The position numbers were made by a program, and so were the translations under genes. From contig DHVE01000143.1 in NCBI GenBank assembly GCA_002412495.1, forward strand, positions 7,483 to 71,482: a stretch of 64,000 nt of DNA. Direction: 5' to 3'. Shown here piece after piece: positions 24,064 through 32,277 of the stretch (position 1 is its first letter; the number at the start of each line of letters is the position of its first letter). Origin of the DNA: Betaproteobacteria bacterium UBA5216. Its GTDB lineage: Bacteria > Pseudomonadota > Gammaproteobacteria > Burkholderiales > SG8-41. The notes beneath the pieces were generated by a model. It worked only from the letters and a program-made list of their open reading frames with translations. It searched no databases and was not told where the DNA came from.

Positions 24064-24378
24064 TCAAATCTCGCCCTGGAGGACGTAACGGCCAATGAAA
24101 TAAATACCAACGGCCATTAGCAAATAAATGACGTAATCAAAGAATTTGGTGCGTTCGCCGCGGATCTTGCGGTGGCGCCAGGCGCGAACGGCAAAAAACA
24201 GGGATATGGAAACTGCAAGCGCCATGAGCGGATAGTTCGTGAACGCATGCGTGACCTTGCCAAAGCCTTGGGCAAACCAGCCGCCATCGCGAAACGTATG
24301 ATAGGAAATGCCCGCGATAGCCACCACGACCAGAATCAGGGTGATCAAGGATTCGAGCATAACCAGAAATTGCTTCAA
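24064..24378 (-). CDS. Small membrane protein with three predicted TM helices
   Basis: A 104-residue protein whose hydrophobic stretches at about 8-26, 48-66 and 82-100 read as inner-membrane helices, with a basic loop RAWRHRKIRGERTK between the last two. I do not recognise a family. The gene converges with the AtuA-like gene, leaving 27 bases between stops. The ATG at 24378 has an AAGGAG-type site. About 210 bases without features separate it from the dehydrogenase gene upstream. Confidence 0.6.
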   Translation of the reverse strand: MKQFLVMLESLITLILVVVAIAGISYHTFRDGGWFAQGFGKVTHAFTNYPLMALAVSISLFFAVRAWRHRKIRGERTKFFDYVIYLLMAVGIYFIGRYVLQGEI

Positions 24379-24589
24379 ACGAACTCCTTAATTTCGATAT
24401 TTGTGTATCTCGTCTATCGCTTGCAACGAGGTGCTGTTGACGCCGCGCACCGGCCTATGCGCCTATTCTTCTATTCGTCATTCGCATTGGGTTAGAACTA
24501 TATGCCACGATCCCATCGATGCGCAAATGCGGATGACAATTATTGTAACAGGTAACCGGTGGACTGCGAACGACCGGAAATTTCATTAC

Positions 24590-25642
24590 TTACAATAGAT
24601 TACAGACCGCTTCAGTGACAATGGCCGTGGTGGCTTCGCCACCCAGATCGGGCGTCAGCAGTTTTTGACCAGTCACCTGTTCGACGGCCGCCATCAGTCG
24701 GGCCGATGCTTCTTTTTCGCCCAAGTGTTCCAGCATCAGCGATGCAGTCCAGAATGTTGCCACCGGATTGGCGATGCCTTTTCCGGTAATGTCGAAGGCT
24801 GATCCGTGGATGGGCTCAAACATTGACGGAAAACGCCGCTCAGGATTGAGGTTGGCGGTGGGCGCAATGCCCAGGCTGCCGGTGAGGGCGGCGGCCAGGT
24901 CCGACAAAATGTCGGCATGTAAATTGGATGCGACAATGGTGTCCAGCGACCAAGGCTTGAGCACCATGTTGGTGGTCACGGCGTCCACTAGAATGCGCTG
25001 CGTCTCAACCTCGGGATAGTCTTTCGCGACTTCATAGAATATTTCGTCCCACATTACCATGCCGTGGCGCTGCGCGTTGGATTTGGTCACCAGCGTCAAA
25101 TGTCTGCGCGGGCGCTTGCGCGCGAGTTCAAAGGCGAATTTGTGGATGCGCGTCACGCCGTTGCGCGTGAAGATGGACACCTCGGTCGCCACTTCTTCCG
25201 GCAGGCCGCGATGGGCGCGACCACCGCTGCCGGAATATTCGCCTTCGGTATTTTCGCGGATGACGACCCAATCGATGTTTTGGCCTTCGCGCAGCGGACT
25301 GGTAATGCCGGGCAGCACACGTGCCGGACGCACATTGGCATATTGATCGAAGCCCTGGCAGATCGGCAGGCGCAACCCCCAGAGCGACACGTGATCCGGC
25401 ACATCGGGCGCGCCCACGGCGCCGAAAAATATCGCGTCGCATTTGCGCAGCTGATCGAGGCCGCCGTCGGGAATGTAGTAGCCGTTTTTCTGGTAATACG
25501 CGCTACTCCACGGAAAATGCTCCACGTGCAGCTTAAAGCCGCGATCGCGGGCCGTCAGTACCTCAAGCACTTGCAGGCCCGCGGCGATCACTTCTTTTCC
25601 GATGCCATCGCCGGGGATGGCGGCTATTTTGTATTCGCGCAT
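24590..25642 (-). CDS. ttuC: Tartrate dehydrogenase/decarboxylase-type enzyme (TtuC/isopropylmalate dehydrogenase family)
   Basis: A 350-residue NAD-dependent beta-decarboxylating dehydrogenase. It shows IPGDGIGKEV at the N-terminus, FGAVGAPDVPDHVSLWGLRL, the ENTEGEYSG motif, and the metal-binding ASNLHADILSDLAAALTGSLGIAP segment near the C-terminal third. The DVPDHVSLWG region is characteristic of tartrate/malate dehydrogenases (TtuC/DmlA) rather than LeuB. The exact substrate (tartrate, D-malate or a methylated analogue) cannot be read from sequence. It is probably linked to the neighbouring CoA-thioester cassette. Confidence 0.87.
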   Translation of the reverse strand: MREYKIAAIPGDGIGKEVIAAGLQVLEVLTARDRGFKLHVEHFPWSSAYYQKNGYYIPDGGLDQLRKCDAIFFGAVGAPDVPDHVSLWGLRLPICQGFDQYANVRPARVLPGITSPLREGQNIDWVVIRENTEGEYSGSGGRAHRGLPEEVATEVSIFTRNGVTRIHKFAFELARKRPRRHLTLVTKSNAQRHGMVMWDEIFYEVAKDYPEVETQRILVDAVTTNMVLKPWSLDTIVASNLHADILSDLAAALTGSLGIAPTANLNPERRFPSMFEPIHGSAFDITGKGIANPVATFWTASLMLEHLGEKEASARLMAAVEQVTGQKLLTPDLGGEATTAIVTEAVCNLL

Positions 25643-25776
25643 GGTGGATTATTCAGGCTCATGTGAAAGGCCGCATGGTAGCGGAAAGCGCCGGTTTGGG
25701 CGCGTAAATCGGCTAAAATCGCATCAAGCATCACATCGGAATTGGCATTGGGATTGCATCACGGAAAGGTTTGATT

Positions 25777-26454
25777 TTGAATATTCTCGCCGTTGAAACG
25801 TCTGGAGACTTTTGTTCCGTCGCGCTTTGGCGTGACGGCAAAATCGACGAATGCGAGAAACTTGCAGGGCAGCGCCAGTCGGGCCTGCTGATTGACATGG
25901 TGCACGAGTTGCTGCGTGATTGCGATATGCCGCTCGCGGAACTGGACGGCGTTGCCTATGGGGCCGGCCCTGGTGCGTTCACGGGCTTGCGGGTCGCTTG
26001 CGGGGTGGTGCAGGGTTTGGCCATGGGCATTGGCAAGCCCGTGGTTGGCATCGGCACGCTGCTGGCACTGGCGCAATCACAGCCGCCTGGTGTCGAGCGT
26101 GTAGTCTGCTGTATTGATGCGCGCATGAACGAGGTGTATCACGCGGCTTACGAAAAGTGCGGTTCCGCGTGGACAGTTGTGCAGGAGCCCGGCGTGTATG
26201 CGCCCGGCGCGGCGCCCCTGCCGCCCGAGGGAGAATGGCAAGGCTGCGGCAATGGATATGCGGTATACGCGGATGTCTTGCGCGCGCGTTACGCGGGCCG
26301 ATTAGGCGGCATTGACGATGGCGCGCATCCGCACGCGCGCGAGGTGGCGATTCTGAGCGCGCCGATTCTCGCCGCGGGCGGCGGATGCGCGGCTGAAAGC
26401 GCGGCGCCGATTTATATACGGGATAAAGTCGCACTCAAGACCAACGAACGATAG
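25777..26454 (+). CDS. tsaB: tRNA threonylcarbamoyladenosine biosynthesis protein TsaB
   Basis: TsaB is the ASKHA-fold partner of TsaD in making t6A37 in ANN-decoding tRNAs. The TTG at 25777 is preferred over the TTG at 25771, because the AAAGG site at 25765-25769 leaves seven bases before 25777 but only one before 25771. It gives MNILAVETSGDFCSVALW, the family opening. Further motifs are YGAGPGAFTGLRVACGVVQGLA and CIDARMNEVYHA. 226 residues. It is followed 17 bases later by rimI, a frequent tsaB-rimI pairing. Confidence 0.94.
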   Translation: MNILAVETSGDFCSVALWRDGKIDECEKLAGQRQSGLLIDMVHELLRDCDMPLAELDGVAYGAGPGAFTGLRVACGVVQGLAMGIGKPVVGIGTLLALAQSQPPGVERVVCCIDARMNEVYHAAYEKCGSAWTVVQEPGVYAPGAAPLPPEGEWQGCGNGYAVYADVLRARYAGRLGGIDDGAHPHAREVAILSAPILAAGGGCAAESAAPIYIRDKVALKTNER

Positions 26455-26471
26455 ACGCTGTTACGAAAAAC

Positions 26472-26984
26472 GTGCATACAACCGCCACGCAAATAACCAC
26501 TACGCCTGAACGCGCCGCGCAGGAAGATGCAGCGCCGCGATTCCGCCCCATGACAGACAGTGATCTGGATGCGGTCATGGCGATTGAGAACGTGATCTAC
26601 ACGCATCCGTGGACACGCGGAAACTTCGTGGATTCGCTGGCGGCGCAAAACCACTGCCGCGTGCTGGAATGGCACGGGGTGATTGTCGGCTATTGCGTGT
26701 TGGCGAACGGCGCCGATGAAGCGCACTTGCTCAACCTCAGCGTGGCCGCCGCCTGGCAGCGGCGTGGATTGGGTCGTGAATTGCTCGATCATGTGCTGGA
26801 GCTTGCAAGGACATTGCGCGCGCAGAAAATTTTTCTGGAGGTGCGCGCCTCCAACAATGCGGCGCGTGCGTTGTATGCCCAGTCGCGCTTTCGCGAAATC
26901 GGCGTGCGCCGGGGGTACTACCCAGCGCCGGTGGCGCGCGAAGACGCCATCGTGCTGGAATGCGTGCTGGGTTATCCGGAATGA
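26472..26984 (+). CDS. rimI: Ribosomal-protein S18 alanine N-acetyltransferase RimI
   Basis: A GNAT acetyltransferase (170 residues from GTG 26472) that N-acetylates S18. It has FRPMTDSDLDAVMAIENVIYTHPWTRGNF, the acetyl-CoA loop AAWQRRGLGRELLDHV (Q/RxxGxG/A), and the C-terminal LEVRASNNAARALYAQSRFREIGVRRGYY..EDAIVLE segment typical of RimI. An N-terminal extension of about 22 residues precedes the fold, and no strong site supports the GTG, so a later start is possible. The stop overlaps the next ATG by four bases. Confidence 0.93.
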   Translation: MHTTATQITTTPERAAQEDAAPRFRPMTDSDLDAVMAIENVIYTHPWTRGNFVDSLAAQNHCRVLEWHGVIVGYCVLANGADEAHLLNLSVAAAWQRRGLGRELLDHVLELARTLRAQKIFLEVRASNNAARALYAQSRFREIGVRRGYYPAPVAREDAIVLECVLGYPE

Positions 26985-27787
26985 GCGTCACCACCAGCCG
27001 GCGTGCGCTGATGCTGCGCGAAATGGGTATCAGCCCGCAGTGGCATTTGCGTGGCGGCGCGCCCTCGGCTGATGCCATGCTGGCAGAAGCGCAAAACGTT
27101 ACCGCGGTAGCAGCGGCAGTTCCGCATGCGCCCGAATCGCAAGCCGGCGCGGTGCCTTCGCCGGAAACGCCACGCGCCGGCAGCGATGATCGCCGCAACG
27201 AAATCATGCGCATGGACTGGGCGCAGATAAAGGCCTGTGTTGCCTCGTGTACCGCGTGCACTTTGCATGCGCGCCGCAATAAGACGGTGTTTGGCGTGGG
27301 GGATGAAAACGCCGATTGGTTGTTTGTGGGCGAAGGTCCGGGGGCCGATGAAGACGCGCAGGGCGAGCCGTTTGTCGGGCAGGCGGGGAAATTGCTCGAT
27401 AGCATGCTGGCCGCCATCCAACTGAAGCGCGGCGCCAATGTGTATATCGCCAACGTGGTGAAGTGCCGGCCGCCCGGCAATCGCAATCCGGAGCCGGCCG
27501 AAGCGCTGGCGTGCGAGCCGTTTCTGCACCGGCAGATTGAACTGATCAAGCCTCGTCTGATTGTCGCGCTGGGCAAGGTGGCCGCAGTCAACCTGCTGGC
27601 GCGCGAAGCGTCGGTGGCTAGCATGCGGCGTAAAGTGCATCAATATCGCGGTATCCCCTTGATTGTGACCTACCATCCGGCCTACCTGCTGCGCAGTCTG
27701 TCGGAGAAGGCCCATGCCTGGGAAGACCTGTGTTTTGCGGTGGATACCATGGCGAGCTTGAAAAACGCCGCTCGCGAAACCATATAG
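26981..27787 (+). CDS. Family 4 (iron-sulfur) uracil-DNA glycosylase
   Basis: This enzyme removes uracil from DNA at the first step of base-excision repair. The ATG at 26981 overlaps the rimI stop. After a variable 85-residue N-terminus the glycosylase domain shows a CTAC cluster-binding motif, the water-activating FVGEGPGADEDAQGEPFVGQAG motif, NVVKCRPPGNRNP, a second Cys in EALACEPF, and the HPAYLLR loop, as in the UDG-4/SPO1-polymerase-related family. 268 residues. Co-transcribed with tsaB and rimI by its overlap and spacing. Confidence 0.92.
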   Translation: MSVTTSRRALMLREMGISPQWHLRGGAPSADAMLAEAQNVTAVAAAVPHAPESQAGAVPSPETPRAGSDDRRNEIMRMDWAQIKACVASCTACTLHARRNKTVFGVGDENADWLFVGEGPGADEDAQGEPFVGQAGKLLDSMLAAIQLKRGANVYIANVVKCRPPGNRNPEPAEALACEPFLHRQIELIKPRLIVALGKVAAVNLLAREASVASMRRKVHQYRGIPLIVTYHPAYLLRSLSEKAHAWEDLCFAVDTMASLKNAARETI

Positions 27788-27817
27788 AATGGGCGCGTCT
27801 TAACCGAGGAGGATGTC

Positions 27818-28438
27818 ATGTTGAAACGTCTGACCGCACTGTTGCTGTTGGCTGCCGCCAGTCTGTTGGGTGGTTGCGGATATAACACCCTGCAAACCAC
27901 CGATGAGCAAGTTAGCGCCGCGTGGGCCGAGGTGCTAAACCAATACAAACGCCGGGCTGATCTGATACCCAATTTGGTCAAGGTCGTTGAAGGTTTTGCC
28001 GCGCAGGAAAAAGAAGTGTTGTTGGGCGTGACCAAGGCGCGCGCATCGGTGGGCTCGATACAGGCCACGCCGGAACTCGTAAACGATCCGGTGGCGTTTG
28101 CCAAGTTTCAGGCGGCGCAGCGTGAATTGTCGTCATCCCTCGGACGCTTGATGTTGGTGGCGGAAAATTATCCTCAATTGAAATCCGACCAGAATTTCCG
28201 CGACCTGCAGGCGCAATTGGAGGGCACGGAAAACCGCATAACCGTGGCGCGCAATCGCTATATCAAAGCGGTGCAGGAATTTAACGTCACCGTGCGCCAG
28301 TTCCCCAGCAACCTGACGGCAATGCTATTTGGCTTCAAAACCAAGCCGCAGTTTACGGTGGAAAACGAAAAAGCGATTGCCGAGCCGCCCAAGGTGGATT
28401 TCGGTACCAAGCCCGCAGCCGCGCCCGCCACCAAGTAA
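27818..28438 (+). CDS. lemA: LemA-family lipoprotein
   Basis: A 206-residue LemA protein with a signal peptide and lipobox (SLLGGCGYN), then the LemA signature QVSAAWAEVLNQYKRRADLIPNLVKVVEGFAAQE and the helical core ending in FNVTVRQFPSNLTAMLFGF. AGGAGGATGTC precedes the ATG. LemA is commonly paired with TPM-domain (YgcG-like) proteins, and two of these follow. It is envelope-anchored and exposed; its function is poorly defined. Confidence 0.92.
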   Translation: MLKRLTALLLLAAASLLGGCGYNTLQTTDEQVSAAWAEVLNQYKRRADLIPNLVKVVEGFAAQEKEVLLGVTKARASVGSIQATPELVNDPVAFAKFQAAQRELSSSLGRLMLVAENYPQLKSDQNFRDLQAQLEGTENRITVARNRYIKAVQEFNVTVRQFPSNLTAMLFGFKTKPQFTVENEKAIAEPPKVDFGTKPAAAPATK

Positions 28439-28442
28439 GTTC

Positions 28443-29297
28443 ATGCTCGTGTCGATGAAACTGCCGCGGGCGATCCTCGCGGCAGTTTTGTTTTGTGTGT
28501 CGCTGATCGCGACGGCGGCGTGGGCGGATATCGCGGTGCCGCCGTTGAAGTCACGCGTCACCGACCTGACGGCGACGCTCAATGCCGGGCAGCGCGCCGC
28601 GCTGGAAAGCAAACTCGCGGATTTCGAACAGAAAAAAGGGAGTCAGTTCGCCGTGTTGCTGGTGCCCACCACGCAGCCGGAAACAATCGAGCAATACGGC
28701 ATACGTGTCGCGGAAACCTGGAAGCTCGGGCGCAAAGGCGTGGATGACGGGGTGCTGTTATTGATTGCGAAGGACGACCGCAAGCTGCGTATTGAAGCAG
28801 GCCGCGGCCTGGAAGGCGTGTTGCCCGACGCCATAGCCAAGCGCATTGTGTCCGAGGACATGGCGCCGCATTTCAAACAAGGCAATTTCGACGCGGGCAT
28901 CAATGCAGGCGTGGATCGCATACTCAAGGTTATCGAAGGCGAACCGTTGCCGCCGCCCAAGGCCGCCAGCAGTGGCGCGACAGCCGATGTGACGGTGGAG
29001 GACTCGCTGGTGTGGAGCGCCATCGGGGTGGTGTTTGCGGGCGGCATTTTGAGATCAATCTTCGGCGCATTCCTCGGGGCGGCGATTGCGGGCGTGTTGG
29101 CTGGCGTGATCGGTGGAATGTTCGGCGCGGGTATTGGCGGCGGCATAGTCATCGGCGTGGTGATCTTCTTGTTTTGTCTGATCGGGCTCCCGATATTGCG
29201 GGGCATCGGCGGCATTTCCGGCGGCGGTTCATCGAGCGGTGGGTGGAGCGGAGGTGGCGGCGGATTTGGCGGCGGTGGTGCGTCGGGAAATTGGTAG
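28443..29297 (+). CDS. TPM-domain (YgcG-family) membrane protein 1
   Basis: From ATG 28443 (28455 is possible) the protein has a signal peptide ending near AAWA, a TPM domain of about 120 residues (VPPLKSRVTDLTATLNAGQRAALESKL..VLLVPTT..DDGVLLLIAKDDRKLRIEAGRGLEGVLPD), a charged linker, hydrophobic helices around 190-245, and a Gly/Ser-rich tail with GGGGGFGGGGASGNW. This is the classic YgcG architecture. It is four bases from the lemA stop and therefore in the lemA operon. Confidence 0.88.
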   Translation: MLVSMKLPRAILAAVLFCVSLIATAAWADIAVPPLKSRVTDLTATLNAGQRAALESKLADFEQKKGSQFAVLLVPTTQPETIEQYGIRVAETWKLGRKGVDDGVLLLIAKDDRKLRIEAGRGLEGVLPDAIAKRIVSEDMAPHFKQGNFDAGINAGVDRILKVIEGEPLPPPKAASSGATADVTVEDSLVWSAIGVVFAGGILRSIFGAFLGAAIAGVLAGVIGGMFGAGIGGGIVIGVVIFLFCLIGLPILRGIGGISGGGSSSGGWSGGGGGFGGGGASGNW

Positions 29298-29348
29298 TGG
29301 AAAGGATCGCAATAAAGAAATCGGCAACGGCGGAAATGTCATAAGCAT

Positions 29349-29846
29349 ATGAATTTATTGAGAATTATTAGGCACTTGGTGATTCCGGACTGGCACGCGC
29401 GCCGCCCATTTTCGGCTGCCGTTTGTGGTCGTATCGAGCAATCCATCCAGGCATCCGAAGCCACGCATCGTGGCGAAATTCGTTTTGCGGTCGAAGGTGG
29501 TTTTGATCTGCTGTCGCTTCTGCAGGGTATTACGCCGCGTGCCCGCGCGATCAAAGTATTTTCCGATCTGGGCGTGTGGGACACCGCTGAGAACACCGGC
29601 GTGCTGGTGTATCTGCAACTCGTGGATCATGAATTTGAAATCGTCGCGGATCGCGGCATCAACGCACGCGTGCGGCAGGACGAGTGGGAGGCCATCTGCC
29701 AGCGCATGGAAGCCGCTTTTCGCGAAGGCCGGTTCGAAGAAGGCGCGATCAGCGGCTTGCGCGAGGTTACCGCACTGCTCGCACGACATTTTCCCGTGCG
29801 CGCGGACAATCCCGATGAACTGCCCAACCGGCCGGTGATGCTGTAG
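29349..29846 (+). CDS. TPM-domain protein 2 (soluble, short form)
   Basis: A 165-residue protein without signal peptide or membrane helix, with a divergent TPM domain: GRIEQSIQASEATHRGEIRFAVEGG, ARAIKVFSDLGVWDTAENTGVLVYLQLVDHEFEIVADRGINARV and the C-terminal FREGRFEEGAISGLREVTALLARHFP. It follows the longer TPM protein by 51 bases, giving the common lemA-tpm-tpm trio. The pairing suggests a cytosolic partner for the membrane TPM protein; no activity can be stated. Confidence 0.82.
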   Translation: MNLLRIIRHLVIPDWHARRPFSAAVCGRIEQSIQASEATHRGEIRFAVEGGFDLLSLLQGITPRARAIKVFSDLGVWDTAENTGVLVYLQLVDHEFEIVADRGINARVRQDEWEAICQRMEAAFREGRFEEGAISGLREVTALLARHFPVRADNPDELPNRPVML

Positions 29847-29943
29847 GCCGTTCGGGTATGTGGAGGCGTCGTTTTACGGTCAGTGCCGCCGCACCGTGCG
29901 CTGGGCTGCTTCGTTACTTCATCAGCAAATCATTGGCGGATCA

Positions 29944-30435
29944 TCAGCGTGATGATTTTGCGCGCTGCCACTGATCCAATTTGCCACGCGCGTTGTTGGT
30001 GGCGCGATCCATCGCGCCACCGTGCGCTGGAGTTTTTGCGGTGAGTTCAATCACGTAACCGTTGGGGTCGCGAAAGTAAATCGAATGCACGAAGCCGTGG
30101 TCGGCGATGCCGCGGGTGTGTATGCCGGCGGCCTTGCCCTTGGCAAACATCCGCTGCAGCGTGGTTTCGTCCACTTCGAGTGCGATGTGCAAATCGAAAT
30201 CGTGCTGTTCCTTGAATTCAAACGGCTGGTCGGGCGCTTCGAAAAACGCCAGAAACGAGCCGTCATCCATTTGATAGAAGGAATGCAGCACGCCCGTCTT
30301 GCGTCCGCTTTTGGTTTCCTTGATTTCAAAGGCTTCCGTCAAAGGCAGTTCCAGGAAATCCTCGTAGAACCGGCGCGTCTCCTCGGAGTCGCGGCAGCGA
30401 TAGGCATTGTGATGCAGGCCTCGTATGTGGCTCAT
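29944..30435 (-). CDS. VOC-family (glyoxalase-like) protein
   Basis: From ATG 30435 (163 residues): IRGLHHNAYRCRDSEETRRFYEDFLELPL, DLHIALEV with a metal-position His, and FVHSIYFRDPNGYVIELTAKTP with the C-terminal metal Glu. This is the vicinal-oxygen-chelate fold with one ring-cleavage/glyoxalase-like unit. The longer in-frame start at 30492 would overlap the upstream GST gene and is rejected. It lies 16 bases after that GST gene, so the two are probably one operon handling electrophiles; the substrate is unknown. Confidence 0.8.
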   Translation of the reverse strand: MSHIRGLHHNAYRCRDSEETRRFYEDFLELPLTEAFEIKETKSGRKTGVLHSFYQMDDGSFLAFFEAPDQPFEFKEQHDFDLHIALEVDETTLQRMFAKGKAAGIHTRGIADHGFVHSIYFRDPNGYVIELTAKTPAHGGAMDRATNNARGKLDQWQRAKSSR

Positions 30436-30451
30436 GTTTGCCTCATTGGGA

Positions 30452-31129
30452 TCACAATCCCAGGAATTTTCCGTCTTTGTAGCCGCCCACAAAATGCTGG
30501 TAAAACCCTTCGTTTACCTTGGCCCACGTGGGGCGAGCCTTCATGGTGTTGATCCAGCGCGTGACGTTGGGCCATGCGTCGAACTTCAGATGCGCCACTT
30601 CGCCTAGCGTGACATAACAGACGCCCAGATAATCGGCGAGCGTGAGGTCATTGCCACAGACGAATTTGTTTTTCGTGCCGAGGAGGTGCTGATCGAGAAT
30701 GCCGAGCCAGTGCCTAGATTTCTCTTGCGCGCGCGCCAGCGTGCCGCTTTGCACCGCGGCATCCGTGTAAATTACGTGCGGCAGCGTCTGCCCGTAGACC
30801 ATGCCGTAGCAGAAATCGCGTGAAAAGCCGGTGTTGAACCAATCCATGATTTCGTTCACGCGGGCGCGCTGCCTGGCATCCGCGGGATAGGCACGCGAAC
30901 CATTTTTTTCGGCGAGGTATTTCAAAATCGCCGAACCTTCGGTCATGCGAAAGTCGCCGTCATCAAGCGTAGGCACCTGGCCGCACGGATTGACATTAAG
31001 GTACGCGGGCTGCTTGTGTTCGCCCTTGAATAGATCGACGAACTGCATGTCCAACGCGATATTTTCGTCAGCGGCCAACAGCATGATGGGGCGGCACACG
31101 GTCGATACAGGGTGAAAGTAGAGTTTCAT
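30452..31129 (-). CDS. Glutathione S-transferase family protein
   Basis: A 225-residue protein with a thioredoxin-fold N-terminal domain (KLYFHPVSTVCRPIMLLAADENI, NPCGQVPTLDDGDFRMTEGSAILKYLAEK, with the cis-Pro and Glu/Ser glutathione-binding region) and an all-helical C-terminal domain (LTLADYLG). The S/C in STVCRP is the catalytic-position candidate. It conjugates or isomerises electrophiles with glutathione. It lies upstream of the VOC gene on the same strand. Confidence 0.9.
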   Translation of the reverse strand: MKLYFHPVSTVCRPIMLLAADENIALDMQFVDLFKGEHKQPAYLNVNPCGQVPTLDDGDFRMTEGSAILKYLAEKNGSRAYPADARQRARVNEIMDWFNTGFSRDFCYGMVYGQTLPHVIYTDAAVQSGTLARAQEKSRHWLGILDQHLLGTKNKFVCGNDLTLADYLGVCYVTLGEVAHLKFDAWPNVTRWINTMKARPTWAKVNEGFYQHFVGGYKDGKFLGL

Positions 31130-31416
31130 GGTGGGTGATTAATATAAAAATGTTTAAAAACAATCGCTTGCGTGTGGCATTGCCGCGCCGAAGGGACCGT
31201 GAATCGGCCGGGGCGGTGACGGCCATTTTATGCCGGCACCCGCAAGATGAACAGCGCCACGGCCGACGTCCCGGCGGCCACAGAAGCGGCTTGCGCCGCG
31301 TCCAGATTACGACGAATTTTGCAAGCATGGTGCGCCTCGCGCGCGTCGAGACTCTGCGTGGATGTTAAGATTGGCACTCACCGTTTGATCCTATCCAACC
31401 GCAATCCGGGGATTCA

Positions 31417-32265
31417 ATGAAGACAGCAACAGCGCGCCAGCGTGGCGTGGAGCACGATATTGTTCAAATTCCGCAAGCCGGCGAGGTCGCGCCGTACTAT
31501 GAGCCGCAAGGCAATGAAGTCGCTGTGTTCGAAGCGGCCTACAAGCGGCGGTTGCCGGTGATGTTGAAAGGCCCCACGGGCTGCGGCAAGACGCGTTTTC
31601 TGGAACACATGGCGTTTCAGTTGCATCGTCCGCTGGTGACGGTTTCGTGCCATGAGGATTTGACCAGTTCCGATCTGGTCGGGCGCTTTTTGCTCGAAGG
31701 CGCGGAAACCGTCTGGCAGGATGGTCCGCTCACGCGCGCGGTGAAAGCGGGTGCGATTTGTTATCTCGATGAAATCGTCGAGGCGCGCACCGATTCCACC
31801 GTGGTGATTCACTCGCTGACCGACCACCGGCGTAAACTGACCATCGAGAAAAAAGGGCAGGAGATCGATGCGCACGAAGATTTCATGCTGGTAATTTCGT
31901 ACAACCCCGGCTATCAAACGGTGCTGAAGGACCTGAAGCCTTCCACGAAACAGCGTTTTATCGGCATCAACTTTGATTTTCCCAATGAGGAAATCGAGCG
32001 CAAGATTCTGCTGAGCGAGGTGCCGGGCGTTTCGAACGAGCACGCGCAGCAGTTGGTGGCGGCGGGCCGCAAGGCGCGGCTGCTGAAGGATCACGGTCTT
32101 GAGGAGGCTACGTCTACGCGTGCTCTGGTGTATGCCGCGTCGATGATAGGCGCGGGTCTGGACCCGGTCGCGGCCTGTCAGGTGGCGATGGTGAATCCGA
32201 TCACCGACGATCCCGAGCTCGCCGAGGCTTTGATGGAGATCATTAACGCGCATTTCGCGGCCTAG
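31417..32265 (+). CDS. cbbQ: CbbQ/NirQ/NorQ-type AAA+ ATPase
   Basis: A 282-residue MoxR-class AAA+ ATPase with Walker A GPTGCGKT (52-59), CHEDLTSSDLVGRF, Walker B AICYLDEI (113-120), sensor ISYNPGYQ and the C-terminal STRALVYAASMI helix. CbbQ, NirQ and NorQ work with a VWA partner to activate metalloenzymes or RuBisCO. Here the VWA partner follows 12 bases after the stop, but no RuBisCO, nitric-oxide or nitrite reductase gene is in the window. The symbol reflects family only; the client is unknown. Confidence 0.88.
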   Translation: MKTATARQRGVEHDIVQIPQAGEVAPYYEPQGNEVAVFEAAYKRRLPVMLKGPTGCGKTRFLEHMAFQLHRPLVTVSCHEDLTSSDLVGRFLLEGAETVWQDGPLTRAVKAGAICYLDEIVEARTDSTVVIHSLTDHRRKLTIEKKGQEIDAHEDFMLVISYNPGYQTVLKDLKPSTKQRFIGINFDFPNEEIERKILLSEVPGVSNEHAQQLVAAGRKARLLKDHGLEEATSTRALVYAASMIGAGLDPVAACQVAMVNPITDDPELAEALMEIINAHFAA

Positions 32266-32277
32266 GCCGCGCAGGTT

